A DNA stretch of 64,000 bases, from NCBI GenBank assembly GCA_944472155.2, contig OX235272.1, positions 93,502,020-93,566,019 of the forward strand. Reading direction: 5' to 3'. The notes beneath the pieces are model-generated. The model was not told the DNA's origin, did no database searches, and worked only from the letters and a program-made list of their open reading frames with translations. This document shows positions 31,381 through 42,404 of the stretch, piece by piece (the first letter of the stretch is position 1; every line of letters begins with the position of its first letter). The stretch comes from Trichobilharzia szidati. Lineage: Eukaryota > Platyhelminthes > Trematoda > Strigeidida > Schistosomatidae. Both the position numbers and the translations under genes were made by a program.

Positions 31381-32249
31381 GAACTAGACACATTCAACCG
31401 ATTGCTCAGAATCTATTGCTTTGTGTTCCTTCCATTATGATGAAACTGCGAACACAGTCATTCGTTTAGAAATACTGCCTTAATCAATTTTTTTTCTGTG
31501 CAACTATTTATGTTTCTTTCATTCACTTTCATAAACTGATGACAAATCAGTTGATATCTCAAGCTGTGTGTAGATTCCTTCCTTTCTGTCCATTATTTCG
31601 ATTACCTTTAATGCTAAGCATAGACTTTCTTTTTGTATTTTGTTTAACGAAACTGTGTGTTCTGTTTCGCTTTCCTCTTCATCTTCTATACCACTTGTGT
31701 TATAAGCAGACGAAGGAGTCAGAAATGCTGATGTTTTGTTTTGTTTCCATTAACCAGTGTGCTTCTTCTTTTTGTGGTTAACACATTTACAATATATTTA
31801 TATATTTTAATTCAATTTAGCCGCTCTTTCTTTCTCAACTGTTTCTTGTCTATTTTCCTCTAGAATGACTGTGTTTGTTTTTGTTTTTTTGGTTGTTGTT
31901 CATTTTTTTTACTTTTGTTACTGTAGTCACTGAAAAATTTATTTTCATTTCTCTACCCTTTAACATTTTCCTTTTCGTTTCTACCTTTGTAGGTTGTTCA
32001 TATGAAAAAAAAAACATTTCTTTTTGGAAAACAGAGAATAAAGTCAAGTTGATCAAAGTCAGCTTGCTTACAGTCTTGATACAAATAGGATACCTGTTGG
32101 ACTGAAGTATACGTTCACCATGTAACGACTGAAACCAGTGTGTTGTGGTCTGAACGCAGGAAAATGACCTACACGTTCTGCTGTATAACTGACTAAAACC
32201 ACCTTTAGTTACTCGTTAATACAAAAGACAACAGAATGAGATTTAAATG
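31381..32249. other. Spacer; T-rich runs and an unclassified repeat (32130-32225)
   Basis: 32135-32225 (GTGTTGTGGTCTGAACGCAGG...CTGACTAAAACCACC) resembles 59710-59790. Frames in the T-rich part (31539-32105) are low-complexity artefacts. Confidence 0.4.
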
Positions 32250-32670
32250 TTGGTTCGCAGGGATCTGATACCGGTTATAGGACAATTAGAACAGTTGTCT
32301 CGTCCTGGTTCGGGACTCTTCACCAGTATACACCCGCTGTTTAGGTTCGAACCTCGGACCTTCCGGTTACAAACCAACCTCGTAGACCATTTAGCCACTG
32401 GGATCCACTAATTCAATGGTCTGTGAATTCTAACTTCTACCAGTTCGCGATCCGGAGCGAGCACTAGCGAATGTCATCGGCAAAAATTTATCCTCACACC
32501 CGCAGTCTGCTGTACTCCACTGGTCACGACTTCCCACTGGAACCCAGGTACCTACCTACATGAATAGGGACAGTCACTAGTGAGCATCTCATTGATATTC
32601 AAGTGTTGGTTTTCAGGGATTTGATGAGTGAGCGCGTACTGATGAAGAGTCTCAAACTAAGACAAAACTT
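32250..32670 (-). repeat. SINE-1 extended copy plus partial plus-strand copy
   Basis: Minus copy with head and hammerhead region (32250-32405) and the upstream block to about 32615. 32628-32670 is a plus piece (GCGTACTGATGAAGAGTCTC...GACAAAAC) that resumes at 34166 after the CR1 insertion. Confidence 0.62.
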
Positions 32671-34165
32671 TTACTTAATTTTTACTTAATCTTGAACCCT
32701 CTTTAAAGCCTTTTAATGACCTCAACCAGTTTGCCTATAAACATAGTAGGTGTACCTTAGATGCCGCTGTTGTTCTATATCATAATATAGTCTCTAGTTT
32801 AGATAGAGAAGCCAAATATGTTCGGTGTGCCTTCCTTGATTACACATCTGCATTTGACTCTGTTCCTAGGTCTCTCTTGTTAAGTAAGCTTGCTGCAACA
32901 CAGAGTGAGAGCTGTACAAATAAGTGGTTGCATTCCTATTTTTGTGATAGGAAGCAGTACACTGTCTATAATGGAAAGTTCTCCACTACCTCACTTACTT
33001 TAGCTGGTGTTCCTCAAGGTGCTGTTCTTTCTCCTTTTCTGTTTTCTTTTTTCTTACATGACTTGCCCCATTCTGATGTAGCCACTTTTGTCAAGTATGC
33101 TGATGACCTCTCTGTCTCCATGCCTGTCAACTCTCAGTCAGACTGTTCCAAATTAAATAACTTTCTCTCGGAAATTAGTCAATGGTCCTCTTCAAATGGT
33201 CTTAAGCTAAATCCGTCTTAATGTCAGGTAGTAAATTTCAGTTTCAGACGAAAACGTGACCTACAACAACTAGCTAGCTCACATGGTCTCACTATCATTG
33301 ACGGCATAGAGGTTGAAATTACATTTAATGTCAAGTACCTTGGACTGAGTACTTCCTCCGATGTTTCCTGGTCCCCTCACATCTTGCTAGTTACTAGAAA
33401 GGTGTTTCGCTTAACATTCTACGTCAGGAAGTTAAGGCAGTCTGGTATAAAGCAGTCTTTGCTTTCTCAGTTTGCCAACTCTTGTATTCTAACCATCCCT
33501 ATTTACTGCTCCCCATTAATCTTTCCTGGAATACTTAAGAAAGACTTTGCTTTGCTGCGTAGGGCACTAAAAGCTGTTAGTAGGGGAAGTGGGATTTCAT
33601 CAAACCAACTGGTTAACACCATTGTGGATAGACAAATAATGTCATGTAAGAAACTGGCGAATTCTATATTGTCAGACCCCGAACACCCTCTCTATACGCA
33701 GCTCTCTCCTTGCATTTCATTCGGTAGAACTAGAAGCAACTAGAGGAGGCTATATGCCAGGACTACCAAGTACAAAACTCCACAATACCTTATCTGGCAC
33801 AGCTGTTATGTGATGAGAAAACTGTTAGGTATGGCACGATCAACTTACTTCGGCACTCTAACAAATAGTTCCCATTAGCTTTTGTTCTCCTTTCTTTGTT
33901 ACTATTATATTGTTGCTCACATATTCTAATACACACTAATTTTATATTTCATATCCTGTGGTGCATTATTTAAATATGTGAATGCAATGCTATTCTTTTT
34001 TACTTCTTTTATTTTTCTTTTTTCTTTTTGTTGTTGTTGCTTTTTATTTTTCAAGTCTTACAAAAATTAATGAGGTAATTAGATGCAATATTGTGATGCA
34101 CGCTGAAAATTCCATACCTGTACCACAAATAATTTTTGGAATAAAGCTATTATTATTATTATTAT
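32671..34165 (+). pseudogene. CR1-type LINE inserted in SINE-1
   Basis: From CTTTTACTTAATC the translation follows the 28902 element: FAYKHSR, FLDYTSAFDSVPR (32840-32875), LAGVPQGAVLSPFLFSFFLH (33001-33060), FVKYADDLSVSM (33089-33122, catalytic YADD intact), then LNPS followed by a stop (33219), VKYLGLSTSSDVSWS, then RKLRQSGIKQ and a C-terminal LYARTTKYK after further breaks. The 3' UTR runs to GGAATAAAGC and (TTA)n. 5' truncated and disabled by at least one stop and frameshifts near 32700 and 33745. Confidence 0.85.
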
Positions 34166-34230
34166 TAACAGCTTTCCAGTACTCTGAGGTTTTCTAATGG
34201 TCCTCTAACCGATGTCATTTCATAATAAAA
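34166..34230 (+). repeat. SINE-1 remainder after the CR1 insertion
   Basis: AACAGCTTTCCAGTACTC and TTCTAATGGTCCTCTAACCGATGTCA continue the SINE interrupted at 32670, placing the CR1 insertion in the GAAAC box. Confidence 0.65.
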
Positions 34231-34839
34231 TCCTGAAAATAAAATTTATTTACGACGAAGTCAGTGGTACTAATTAACAGTAATAACATATCAAAGCTCA
34301 AAGTTACCTACACAATATCGTTAGGCAGCTGTAAAGATCAAATTAGATCTCAGTTTTAAATCAAGTGCAATAAAAGAGAATTATTGAACCGAAATCAACC
34401 ATAAGAAGTACCTTAGAATCAAGTAGAATATTCCGAATAAGGTGGCATCAAAACTTTAGCATCAACAATCACACACCAAACAATTCTCTCAGACAGTCCA
34501 AAGACAGAATGACCTTCACTTAAACAGGAACAGAGGCAAAATAATAAGAACTAAGTCAACAGGTGATATGCTGACATTAAGGCAATGATATATAACCTAG
34601 GAAAATAATTACAAAGTTGATTGATTGAAGCAGCTAAATAATTAATTATTAATACTTGTAAATAGATCGTTCAAAAGGGATTTTCCGTTACACATCATCT
34701 TGAGAGTTTTTGTAGATGCGTGTCTGTGAAATTAATGAAGTTTGATGTTGTCATCATCATCACTGAGTGTTTATTCGCTTGACTAATTTTTTTTTTCACT
34801 GACTGTATACTTATCTAACTGAATTCATTATCATCAGTA
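34231..34839. repeat. Unclassified dispersed repeat
   Basis: 34380-34560 (AGAATCAAGTAGAATATTCC, GGTGGCATCAAAACTTT, AATGACCTTC) resembles 59930-60060, the stretch upstream of the Merlin remnant. The family is unknown; it may be DNA-transposon sequence interrupted here by SINE-1 and CR1. Confidence 0.35.
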
Positions 34840-35103
34840 TCGTTTTGTTTCTTTTTTGTTGTTGTTCAATGCTTTTATTGATTATACATGAACAGTTTTA
34901 GTTAACCAAATAAAAATATGGCGGTTATCTTAAATTAATAGTTCCTTTAAAAATTAAAAGAAACAGAACACAAAATTTAGAGCTAATGTACTCCTTCATT
35001 AGTATTTTTGATTTTATTAAGAAAAATATGCAAGTATTAAAGTAGACGTAGGATTATTTAAAATAAGTAGGACAGTTTATCATGGTGAATGTTAGAAGTA
35101 AAT

Positions 35104-35915
35104 ATGAGTTACACATTATTATTATTATTATTGTTCCCTTGGGTTCCTAGTGGAACATAGGGCTTCAACTGCACGCCTCCACTTGATTCTGTCTTCCGCC
35201 GTACTTTTCATCTGCATCCATGTTAGTCCACACTGATTCAATTCCTCTTCACACGATCTCCTCCATGTCACCCTTGGACGTCTCACTCGCCGCTTCACTT
35301 TCAGGTTCCACTCGACGGCCTGACGCGTGATGTCACCCAACGGCCTCCTCAGCGAGTGTCCAATCCATCTCCACTTTCTCCTGCATATTTGTTGAGCGAT
35401 TGGTTCTTGCTTTGTTTGTTCCCATAATTTCCTGTTGATTCTTGTTCTTTCCGGCCATCTGATCTTCAGTATAGAACGAAGACAGCTGTTGATACAGGTC
35501 TGCAACAGGCTGTTGTAAATATTCTTTGTGACCCGCCAAGTTTCTGATCCGTATAGAAGAACTGACTGACTTGACGTTTGTATTGAACATCAGAATTTTG
35601 TTGTTGATGCTGAGTTGAGTGACGAAGATTTCCAGATTGGTTTCAGGTTGATGAATGTGTTTCTCGCCTTCCCGATTCTCGTCTCGATTTGACATCCTCG
35701 TCCGTTCCTCGTGTAGTTGAGACAATGCTCCCTAAATAAGTGAAAGAAGTAACCTCTTTCAAATCCCTCCCGTTGATGGTGATCGGCGCTGGATGTTGCT
35801 GTTGTAGTTGTTGGTTGGTTGGTTATTTTCATAACCTCTGTCTTGTCCATGTTCACCTGGAGTCCTGTCTTCTCTGGCTGCTTCTTCGACCAGTTTGTCG
35901 GTTTTCACTTGTAAC
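35104..35915 (-). pseudogene. RTE-clade LINE (family A) 3' fragment
   Basis: A 125-codon frame (35505-35128) gives [44 protein letters not shown] and the true C-terminus RIKWRRAVEALCSTRNPREQ, then (ATT)n. Further frames to 35856 carry the NMDKTEVMKITN block. This is the cleanest view of the family A C-terminus. 5' truncated and frameshifted. Confidence 0.8.
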
Positions 35916-36045
35916 CTCGCTTAGAATACTAGCTCACTAATTTTCTAGCCGGTCCCAAGCCCGGATAAAGAGGGAGGGTTGGGGCGCGGTGCTAGCAACT
36001 CCACCATCCAAAACTTAACCGAACTGCTACAAAAGCTTCAACGCA
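35916..36045 (+). repeat. SINE-2 fragment
   Basis: CCTCGCTTAGAATACTAG and AAAGAGGGAGGGTTGGGG, GTGCTAGCAACTCCACC match the SINE-2 body; the tRNA-like head is missing. Confidence 0.55.
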
Positions 36046-36956
36046 CATATATATGTAGTTACACATACAGCACATAAACTCACAGCTCTTAGTCCTTTTC
36101 GTGTGGAAACAACCAAAATCATTTCTAGTTCCTGTGCTGGAAACGAATTCTTGCAGTTGTATATCTTAGTTAATAACTACACAGATACATAGATGATGGA
36201 ATACTTCCATGTTAGTCATCATGGAGAACTTCTGAAATACGTCAGATGTTCGAAGTTTCTTTAAGTTACGAGCTAAGAGCAAGTAATACTGGTTTATTGA
36301 ACTAACCGGAATCTAGGCTACTTTGTAAAGTTGACTATGTGAACTGACTGATCCAATTAAAGCATAATGCAGGTGAGTCGAAGAAGAGACTTCTATAGTT
36401 TGCATTATTATTTTGATATGGCTGATGAAAGCTGTTTTAATTACTCGTTTAAAACGAGTAGAAGAATTTACGAAAGTGTAAGTGCCTTATAATCTCCAAA
36501 TAGGTTGCACTATTTACCTGGCACGACCTTTAAATCGCTTACAAAACTGACTCATTTCGATACGTTCCTCGATGCTAAGTGAGATTTCATCACATGGTGA
36601 CATAAGTCGTGTATGTTTCCTGTTCGACCTTCCATAGAGTTAAACTTAGTTTCATCTCATCATGAAATCAGAGTGTTACAGTTGATATTAGATGATAGGA
36701 GGCAATCGAAATGAACACTGTACCTAGGTTTCGTGTTTATTAGCACTCGTCAGTAAGGTGCATCTGCATCTGCATCTGCAAGAACCGATGTCCACTTAGG
36801 GCTACAGTTAAAGATATTTCCAATATTCTGTCTGCGCTCCTGTAGGTCTGTAATAGATTTATTGATTGACTACTGGGGAGTAACCAATTTTATGTATGCA
36901 GTCCCTATTATTATTAGTATAGTATTTATTATTTTATTCCTTTACGTTCTCAGTGA
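36046..36956. repeat. Spacer with a decayed SINE-3 (36675-36860, minus)
   Basis: TAGATGATAGGAGGCAATCG, CCTAGGTTTCGTGTTTATTAGC and CTCGTCAGTAAGG are the SINE-3 body in reverse. A CATCTG triplet repeat lies at 36763-36780. The remainder is unassigned. Confidence 0.45.
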
Positions 36957-37190
36957 CGTCGGTGGCACAGCGGTTAGGACGCTCGCCTACCATGCACATG
37001 GTCCGGGGTTCGATCCCCGGCCGACGCACTCCCTTACCTCGCTAAGCCAGTAAAAGAACTGGCAAAGAGGGAAGGTTGGGCATGAGGCTAGCAACCCCAT
37101 CCCGTAAAAGTAAACACCACTGCTACAGAAACTTCGAGCCTCTAGCTTGAAGCCCTATGTTCCACTGGGAACGTGAAGGAATAAAAAAAT
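36957..37190 (+). mobile_element. tRNA-derived SINE-2, best copy, with 12-bp TSD
   Basis: A-box region GGTGGCACAGCGGTTAGGAC and B-box region GGTCCGGGGTTCGATCCCCG are intact. The body ends GGAACGTGAAGGAATAAAAAAAT. CGTTCTCAGTGA flanks it at 36945-36956 and 37191-37202. The sequence just before the tail resembles the RTE family A end, consistent with mobilisation by that LINE. Confidence 0.85.
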
Positions 37191-37287
37191 CGTTCTCAGT
37201 GAAAAATAGGGCTTCTTGTATGAGTGTTGAAGTTTCAGTTACAGTGGTTTTATTTTATGGAGTGGGTTTGCTAGTGTTAGGCCCAAT

Positions 37288-37412
37288 CTTCCCTCTTTAC
37301 TTTACTCTTTACCATCGTCTTAGCGAGGTAAAGGAGTGCGTTGACCGGGGATCAGACTCCGGACCACATGCATGTTTGGCGAGCTCTCTACTACTGCACC
37401 ACCGATGCACCA
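37288..37412 (-). repeat. SINE-2 head fragment, inverted
   Basis: The complement of the SINE-2 head (CTTAGCGAGGTAAAGGAGTG, GACCGGGGATCAGACTCCGG). With 36957-37190 it makes another inverted SINE pair. Confidence 0.55.
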
Positions 37413-38072
37413 CCAGTCCCTACCAGTGGTGCTGAATGGACTCCCTCAGTTAATTTACAAAGTGGTCACTAATCTAGGAGACTCACCATCGTGATTTGGA
37501 ACCTAAGTGGGGACCAACATTCCTTCAACGTCACAAATACGTCTTGATAAGGAGTATCTATAAGCACGAGCCTAGATCTAGAGCTTCCTTCTGATTGCCT
37601 CTCACCATCTAATAACATGTTAAAAAGTGCACCACGATGATAAATCTCCCAGATTGGTTAGCTTATTGCATACTGACTGGTATAACTTGTCACTGCCTAT
37701 AATACACAAATGATTCTGGATACTCCTTAGTGATAGTGAATATATATTACCATTCCGCCATTGTGTTTAAATCAAATTACAGCCACATTTTCCTTCAGTA
37801 GGAACGACAATGATGCCGTTCCCATGAATTTCCAATGTGTAGAGTAGAATGCATTTATTGGTTCGTTTTAGCATACTTCATATTTCATAACATTAATTGT
37901 TGACAATCATTCTTACTTTCAGAATTTATTTCGGTCAACTGCAGACTAGTTTTTGAAATCACGAATAACGTATAGATAGATGTTTCAGGAGTCGCTCATT
38001 ATGTTGTGAATCGTTTCATCCTTTAATCCTTAGTGACATTGTGTCTATATATCGAGTAGTAATTGGAGGATT
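37413..38072. repeat. Spacer with SINE-3 scrap (37550-37625)
   Basis: 37550-37625 has AGCACGAGCCTAGATC and CTTCTGATTGCCTCTCACCATC of SINE-3. The remainder is unrecognised. Confidence 0.4.
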
Positions 38073-39187
38073 ATGATTATTATTGTATCCTTTAATTCCT
38101 AGAGGAACATAGGCATTCAGCCCTGCGTCTCCATTGCGTTCAGTTCTCTCCTAGAGTCTTCACCTGACTCCAAGTCTACCCACACGTTTTCTTCTCCTCT
38201 TCACATGACCTCCTCCAAGTCACCCTTGCACTGACGACCAGTTCGCCTCCTCCCTTTCAGTTTCCACTTGAGCAATGGCTTGTCTAGTGATGTCACTTGA
38301 TGGTTTCCTCAGAGTATGGCCAATCCATCTCCATTTCTTACTGCCTATTTGTTTCACAATCGGTTCCTGCTGAGTTGGTTCGCTCATTGCCACAGATCTC
38401 AATTGCTGATCTTTTCTGGCCGTCTGATCTTGAGTAGTATTGAGCGAAGACAACTGTTAATGAAGGTCTGTAGTTTGCTTGAAGTGCTCTTTATGATGCG
38501 CCAAGTCTCTGGTCTGTAAAGTAGCACTGACTTCACACTGGAGTTAAAAATCTGGATCTCATTTTTGATGCTGAGTGCTGTTGACCTCCACACAGACTTG
38601 AGAGTAATCAAAGCTTGCTTTGCTTCCCCGACCCCCGCTGCTTTGATATCCTCGTCAGTTCCGTCCGACTGTATTTGAAACGATGCTTCCCAGGTAGGTA
38701 GATGAAGGAGGTTGTTTCTTTCAGGTTTCTCCCATTTATGCCGATCGTTCTCTGTTGTTGTTGTTCTTGTCCAGGAATCTTCATCATCTCTGTTTTCTCT
38801 ATGTTCACCTGAAGTCCTATCTTTGATGCTTCTTCTTCCGCCAACTTGTTGCTTTTCACTTGCATATCTTCCAGTTTGTGGGAAATCAGACATATATCAT
38901 CGGCGAAGTCCAGATCCTCCAAGTTTTTTGAGGGAGTCCATTTTATGCCTGTTTCCTCATTGCCCGCTGTTTGTCTCATTATCCAATCTACTGCAATCAG
39001 GAAAATCATTGGCGATAGTAGGCAGCCAGCTTGTCTTACTCCTGTCCTCACTTCGAAGGATTCCGTAAGTTTTCCGTTGTGGATTACTTGGCATGTAGCA
39101 TTGTCGTTAAGCTGTTGGATGAGATGTATAATTGTCGGTGGCACCCCTTGGTAGTAGCGAAGTAGTTTCCAAAGCACCTCTCGATCG
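38073..39187 (-). pseudogene. RTE-clade LINE (family A) insertion with 11-bp TSD
   Basis: Flanked by ATTGGAGGATT at 38062-38072 and 39188-39198. On the minus strand it reads LWKLLRYY, a motif B region with VRTGVRQAGCLLSPMIFLIAV (one extra Ala codon), LDFADDICLISHK (motif C intact), VNIEKTEMMKIPG, then the family C-terminal blocks down to the ATT tail. Broken by small insertions (for example around 39030 and 38640). Copy B of the duplication has the uninterrupted target at 48241-48252. Confidence 0.85.
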
Positions 39188-39309
39188 ATTGGAGGATTGA
39201 ACGGATATATTTCGATGTCAAAATATCGTCACTCAATCTTCGTTCAGTTTCTACCATTGATGTGCATTTGTTAGAAACCTACTATAATCTAGAAAGTAGT
39301 GAATAGTAA

Positions 39310-40135
39310 TTTGAAACTCACTGATGAAACCAACAGTGACCGACAATGTACGATTTTATGGCCTACCCAAAGTGCACGAACCGGGTCTTCTTCTCCTTCT
39401 TCTTAATTCAGTTTTCGATATGTATAATTCACTATCAGGTGGAACTAAAAAGTGATTAGTTCAAATTTTGGGACCTATGAACAAAGAAATTGTGGATTAG
39501 AAAAGTATTGATATCTTTGACGTTGTCCGAATTTAATATGATATATATATATGGATGCATCCTCTCTATTCAAGAATATTCCACTTGTTGGAATAGTGGT
39601 TCAGCAACAGAATGCTCAGCATCCATGCATGTGGCCTATGGTTCGATTCCCGGTGGGTACACACCTTTACCTACCCTAGATCGTTGTAAGATTTTTCAGG
39701 AGGAAAAGTGAGGCGTGACGCTAGCATCGTAATCAGAACTCAAAGGAAAAAAATAAATAAAAATGGAACAGTGGACTACATGCGTAAACAAACCACTAAA
39801 AGATGAATGGACATGGGTATTCCATTGTTTAGCTTCAAAGAGTTACTCCTTAAATGTACTATGAATGTAAACTTTGCCTTCAGTAATACATATTACTGGC
39901 AAGGAGGTGTGATTCCTTAAGGCTCACAAGTAGGTACTGTTTGTTCTAGAAGGCTTCTTCCCCGTGAAACTTGAAAATAGACTACTGAATCATGTCATCA
40001 ATCTGTTGGACTAATATTGTCATTATCTTGATGATGCATTTATCTCAATTAGTGAGAATGTCAGTGTCAATGAATTATTGTTACACATTTTAATAAAAAC
40101 CACACTTCGATTACTTTTACTTGTTAACAGGAGAA
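39310..40135 (+). pseudogene. PLE reverse transcriptase relic interrupted by SINE-4
   Basis: Pieces in different frames follow PLE reverse transcriptases: VTDNVRFYGLPKVHEPG (39335-39385), MYNSLSGGTKK, then LGPMNKEIVD. After SINE-4 come FKELLLKCTMNVNFAFSN and YYWQGGVIP followed by a stop and GSQVGTV (motif B region), and YCHYLDDAFISISEN (40015-40060, motif C as YLDD). Duplicated in part at 48370-49060. No intact frame. Confidence 0.6.
39590..39765 (+). mobile_element. SINE-4 (tRNA-derived)
   Basis: A-box-like TGGAATAGTGGTTCAGCAAC, B box in ATGGTTCGATTCCCGGTGGG, then a body with AAAGTGAGGCGTGACGCTAGC and a tail AAAGGAAAAAAATAAAT. Its paralogue lies at 48604-48780. Confidence 0.6.
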
Positions 40136-40209
40136 GGATAAGACACTGCGTCTTCCATATGTCTTGATAAGTAAGCTAAAGAATGAGTCGTCTGGGGGGG
40201 ACATGTATG

Positions 40210-40490
40210 GAAAATAACACATATTAGATGGTCACCGAAGAAAATGTCAGTGGGTCGAGCATACACTGAAGAGACTCGCCAGGCTATCACTCGAGTGGGA
40301 CCTAAATGGAAAAAGACCGCCTGTTGACCACCAGTCCTGGGCTGACATGGTGGAAGTCGTGTGCCAAAAAAAGATGAAAGCTTATGGCAAGTCGTGGCAC
40401 AAGCTGAAGAGGACTTCAGAGGACAGGACAGTTGTTGAAGCCCTCCCTATATACCACTTGGAACCCAAGCGAATAATTATAATGTAAGGA
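40210..40490 (+). repeat. RTE-type LINE C-terminus (third subfamily)
   Basis: Reads RRKCQWVEHTLKRL, then LEWDLNGKRPP, SWADMVEVVCQKKMKAYGKS, WHKLKRTSEDRTVVEALP, HLEPKR, then ATAATTATAATG. The pattern is that of RTE ends ([11 protein letters not shown] ... WRR ... ALC) but diverged from family A. Duplicate at 49085-49345. Confidence 0.6.
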
Positions 40491-40860
40491 TAAATCTCTT
40501 CAGAATATTTGGACAGTCCTCGATTCCTGGTAATTTTTCCGATAAACTTTACAAAAAAAGAACACTGATATTTTTCTTCAATCCTGCACAAAAAAGGCTT
40601 TGAGGATAAGTGTACGTGAGTACGTTTCCAGTAATGGCGACAATAGATTTAAACATGAATAAAATCGCTAAGAAATAATACATTGTTAGTTCAGTTTTTT
40701 CAACAAAAGAAAGGCAAAAAAGCATAGATATGACATTTTTTGTTTGTTAGGAATTCCGTTTTCTTATCAATAATGTGCCACTTCCTTATACGTGTAACCT
40801 AGATTACCACATGAAGTATTGGAATCATGCTGACATTAGATTGTTAAATATGACTAATTT
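40491..40860. other. No feature recognised
   Basis: AT-rich; the same sequence is present in copy B (49346-49725). Confidence 0.4.
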
Positions 40861-41460
40861 TCAAGTACTGGTTTTGTAGGGACTTTGTTTGATTGTTTGG
40901 AAGATTCCATCATGAGCTGAAATCAGTTAGAGAACCACCGGAAAACCAGCCGGGAGTACTGGACAGCTGTTTCGTCCTGGTTTGGGACTCTTCATCAGTA
41001 TGCACCCACCGGTGTTCGAACCCAATAGCTTCTGGTTACAAGGCGAGCTAGCTCGTAGACCTTTGAGCCACTGGGACCCGATCCAATGTCCAGTGTATGG
41101 ATTCTAACTTCTGCCAATTCACGACATAGCGCGACCATTTCGCAATGTCTTCTTCGACGAGTAACTGTCCCCGCCTTCAACCTGCTGTACCCTACTGGTC
41201 ACGTCTTCCCATTAGAAGCCCATGTAACTACCTACCTGAATAGGGCCAGTCGCAAGTGAGTATTAGATTAATTTTCAAGTATTGGTTTTGTAACGAGCTC
41301 GTCTTGTAACCAGAAGATACTGGGTTCGAACCCTGGCGGTGGGTTAATGCGTACTGATGAAGAGTCCCAAACTAGGACCAAGTAGCTGTCCAGTACTCCC
41401 AGCTGGTTTTCCAGTGGTTCTCTAACTGATGTCAGATCATCATGAAATCCTCCATCCAAT
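40860..41460. repeat. Inverted pair of SINE-1 copies with spacer block
   Basis: Minus copy 40860-41080 (head, hammerhead, tail), the extended block to 41270, then plus copy 41285-41460 beginning in the tRNA-like head (GAGCTCGTCTTGTAACCAG). The minus copy hammerhead has stem I ATACTG/CAGTAC-like, ATGAAGA, stem II GTCC/GGAC, GAAAC and ACAGCTGT: only the first core base differs from consensus. The plus copy has lost GAAAC. Mirrored in copy B (49725-50260). Confidence 0.75.
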
Positions 41461-42044
41461 CAAATATAATTAACTCCGTTTAGATTTAGGAAGGAAGACA
41501 GTTTAATTGGCCTTCTTATGCTAAGTTGAATAGTGTTCACATTAACACACTCTGAAATATATATATATATATTATTCGGATTTTATTAATCATCAAAATA
41601 TACAGTCAAAAATTACATCAATTGAAGTCAGTTCCTTTGAAGGTCACTTGTCAGTAGACGTTGGTACCAACAGAAAAGTGTATACTGTCATCACATATTT
41701 GTAATGACTAATGTCAAATTGTCATATATATGAGTATTTGTCTGCATGAGTGTGTGTTGTTTGTTATATGAAAAACACGTTCAAACATGATCATCACATT
41801 TCACAATATGCTCATAATGTAGGATTAAATTTGCTTTTCTCAATCATCTGTTTTGCTTCACTAGAGTCTGACATATAAGTGATACGTCTATCCCTTTTTT
41901 ACTTTTTGCTATATTTGGTGTGGTTAAAATATGCAAGGCTTCAGAGGTCAACCTACCTTTGTGTGATTGAAAGCCTTTTCCTCCAAAATAAAACAAATTT
42001 TGATTGGAAATGGTTACCCGAAAAAGCTGCTATATAATATTATT
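41461..42044. other. No gene; AT-rich with TA and TG runs
   Basis: (TA)n at 41551-41570. Shared with copy B (50261-50855). Confidence 0.4.
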
Positions 42045-42260
42045 ATTTTTACGAGTTGATCAAGGATTGATATCAGTTAGAGAACCACTGAAAACTAGCA
42101 CTGGAGAACTGGACACCTGTTTCGTCTTAGTTTGGGAATCATCGGCAGTACGCACCCACTGGGGTTTGAACCCAGGACTTTCCTTCCGGTTACAAGGCAG
42201 TACTGTCCAGTACTCCCTGATTTTCAATGGTTCTCTAAGTGATATCAATCCGTGATCAAC
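42045..42260. repeat. Palindromic SINE-1 derivative
   Basis: Left arm GTTGATCAAGGATTGATATCAG, TTAGAGAACCACTG; right arm mirrors it (GGTTCTCTAAGTGATATCAA, CCGTGATCAAC). The centre keeps one minus-strand hammerhead (CCGATGA, GAAAC) and head, then jumps to the plus strand at the CTGTCCAGTACTCC site. The arms pair over about 55 bp. Copy B has the same structure at 50855-51075. Confidence 0.7.
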
Positions 42261-42404
42261 TCGACAAAAACAAAACTAACCCTTAAAAACCAACTATAGA
42301 AAATATAATATTATCCATAAAAAGGAGCAGAAGGGAAAACAGGAAAAACAAAGAAAAATCTTGGCTATTGACGATAGCCAATCCGTATTGAAAGGAGACA
42401 GTCG

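Noticed and set aside
31850..32105. Membrane-protein-like frame rich in Phe/Leu
   Set aside because: Arises from T-rich sequence; no conserved pattern and antisense frames are equally long.
36957..37040. tRNA gene
   Set aside because: A and B box-like strings are good, but the sequence continues into a SINE body with poly-A and TSD, and no acceptor stem closes. The same holds for the other tRNA-like heads.
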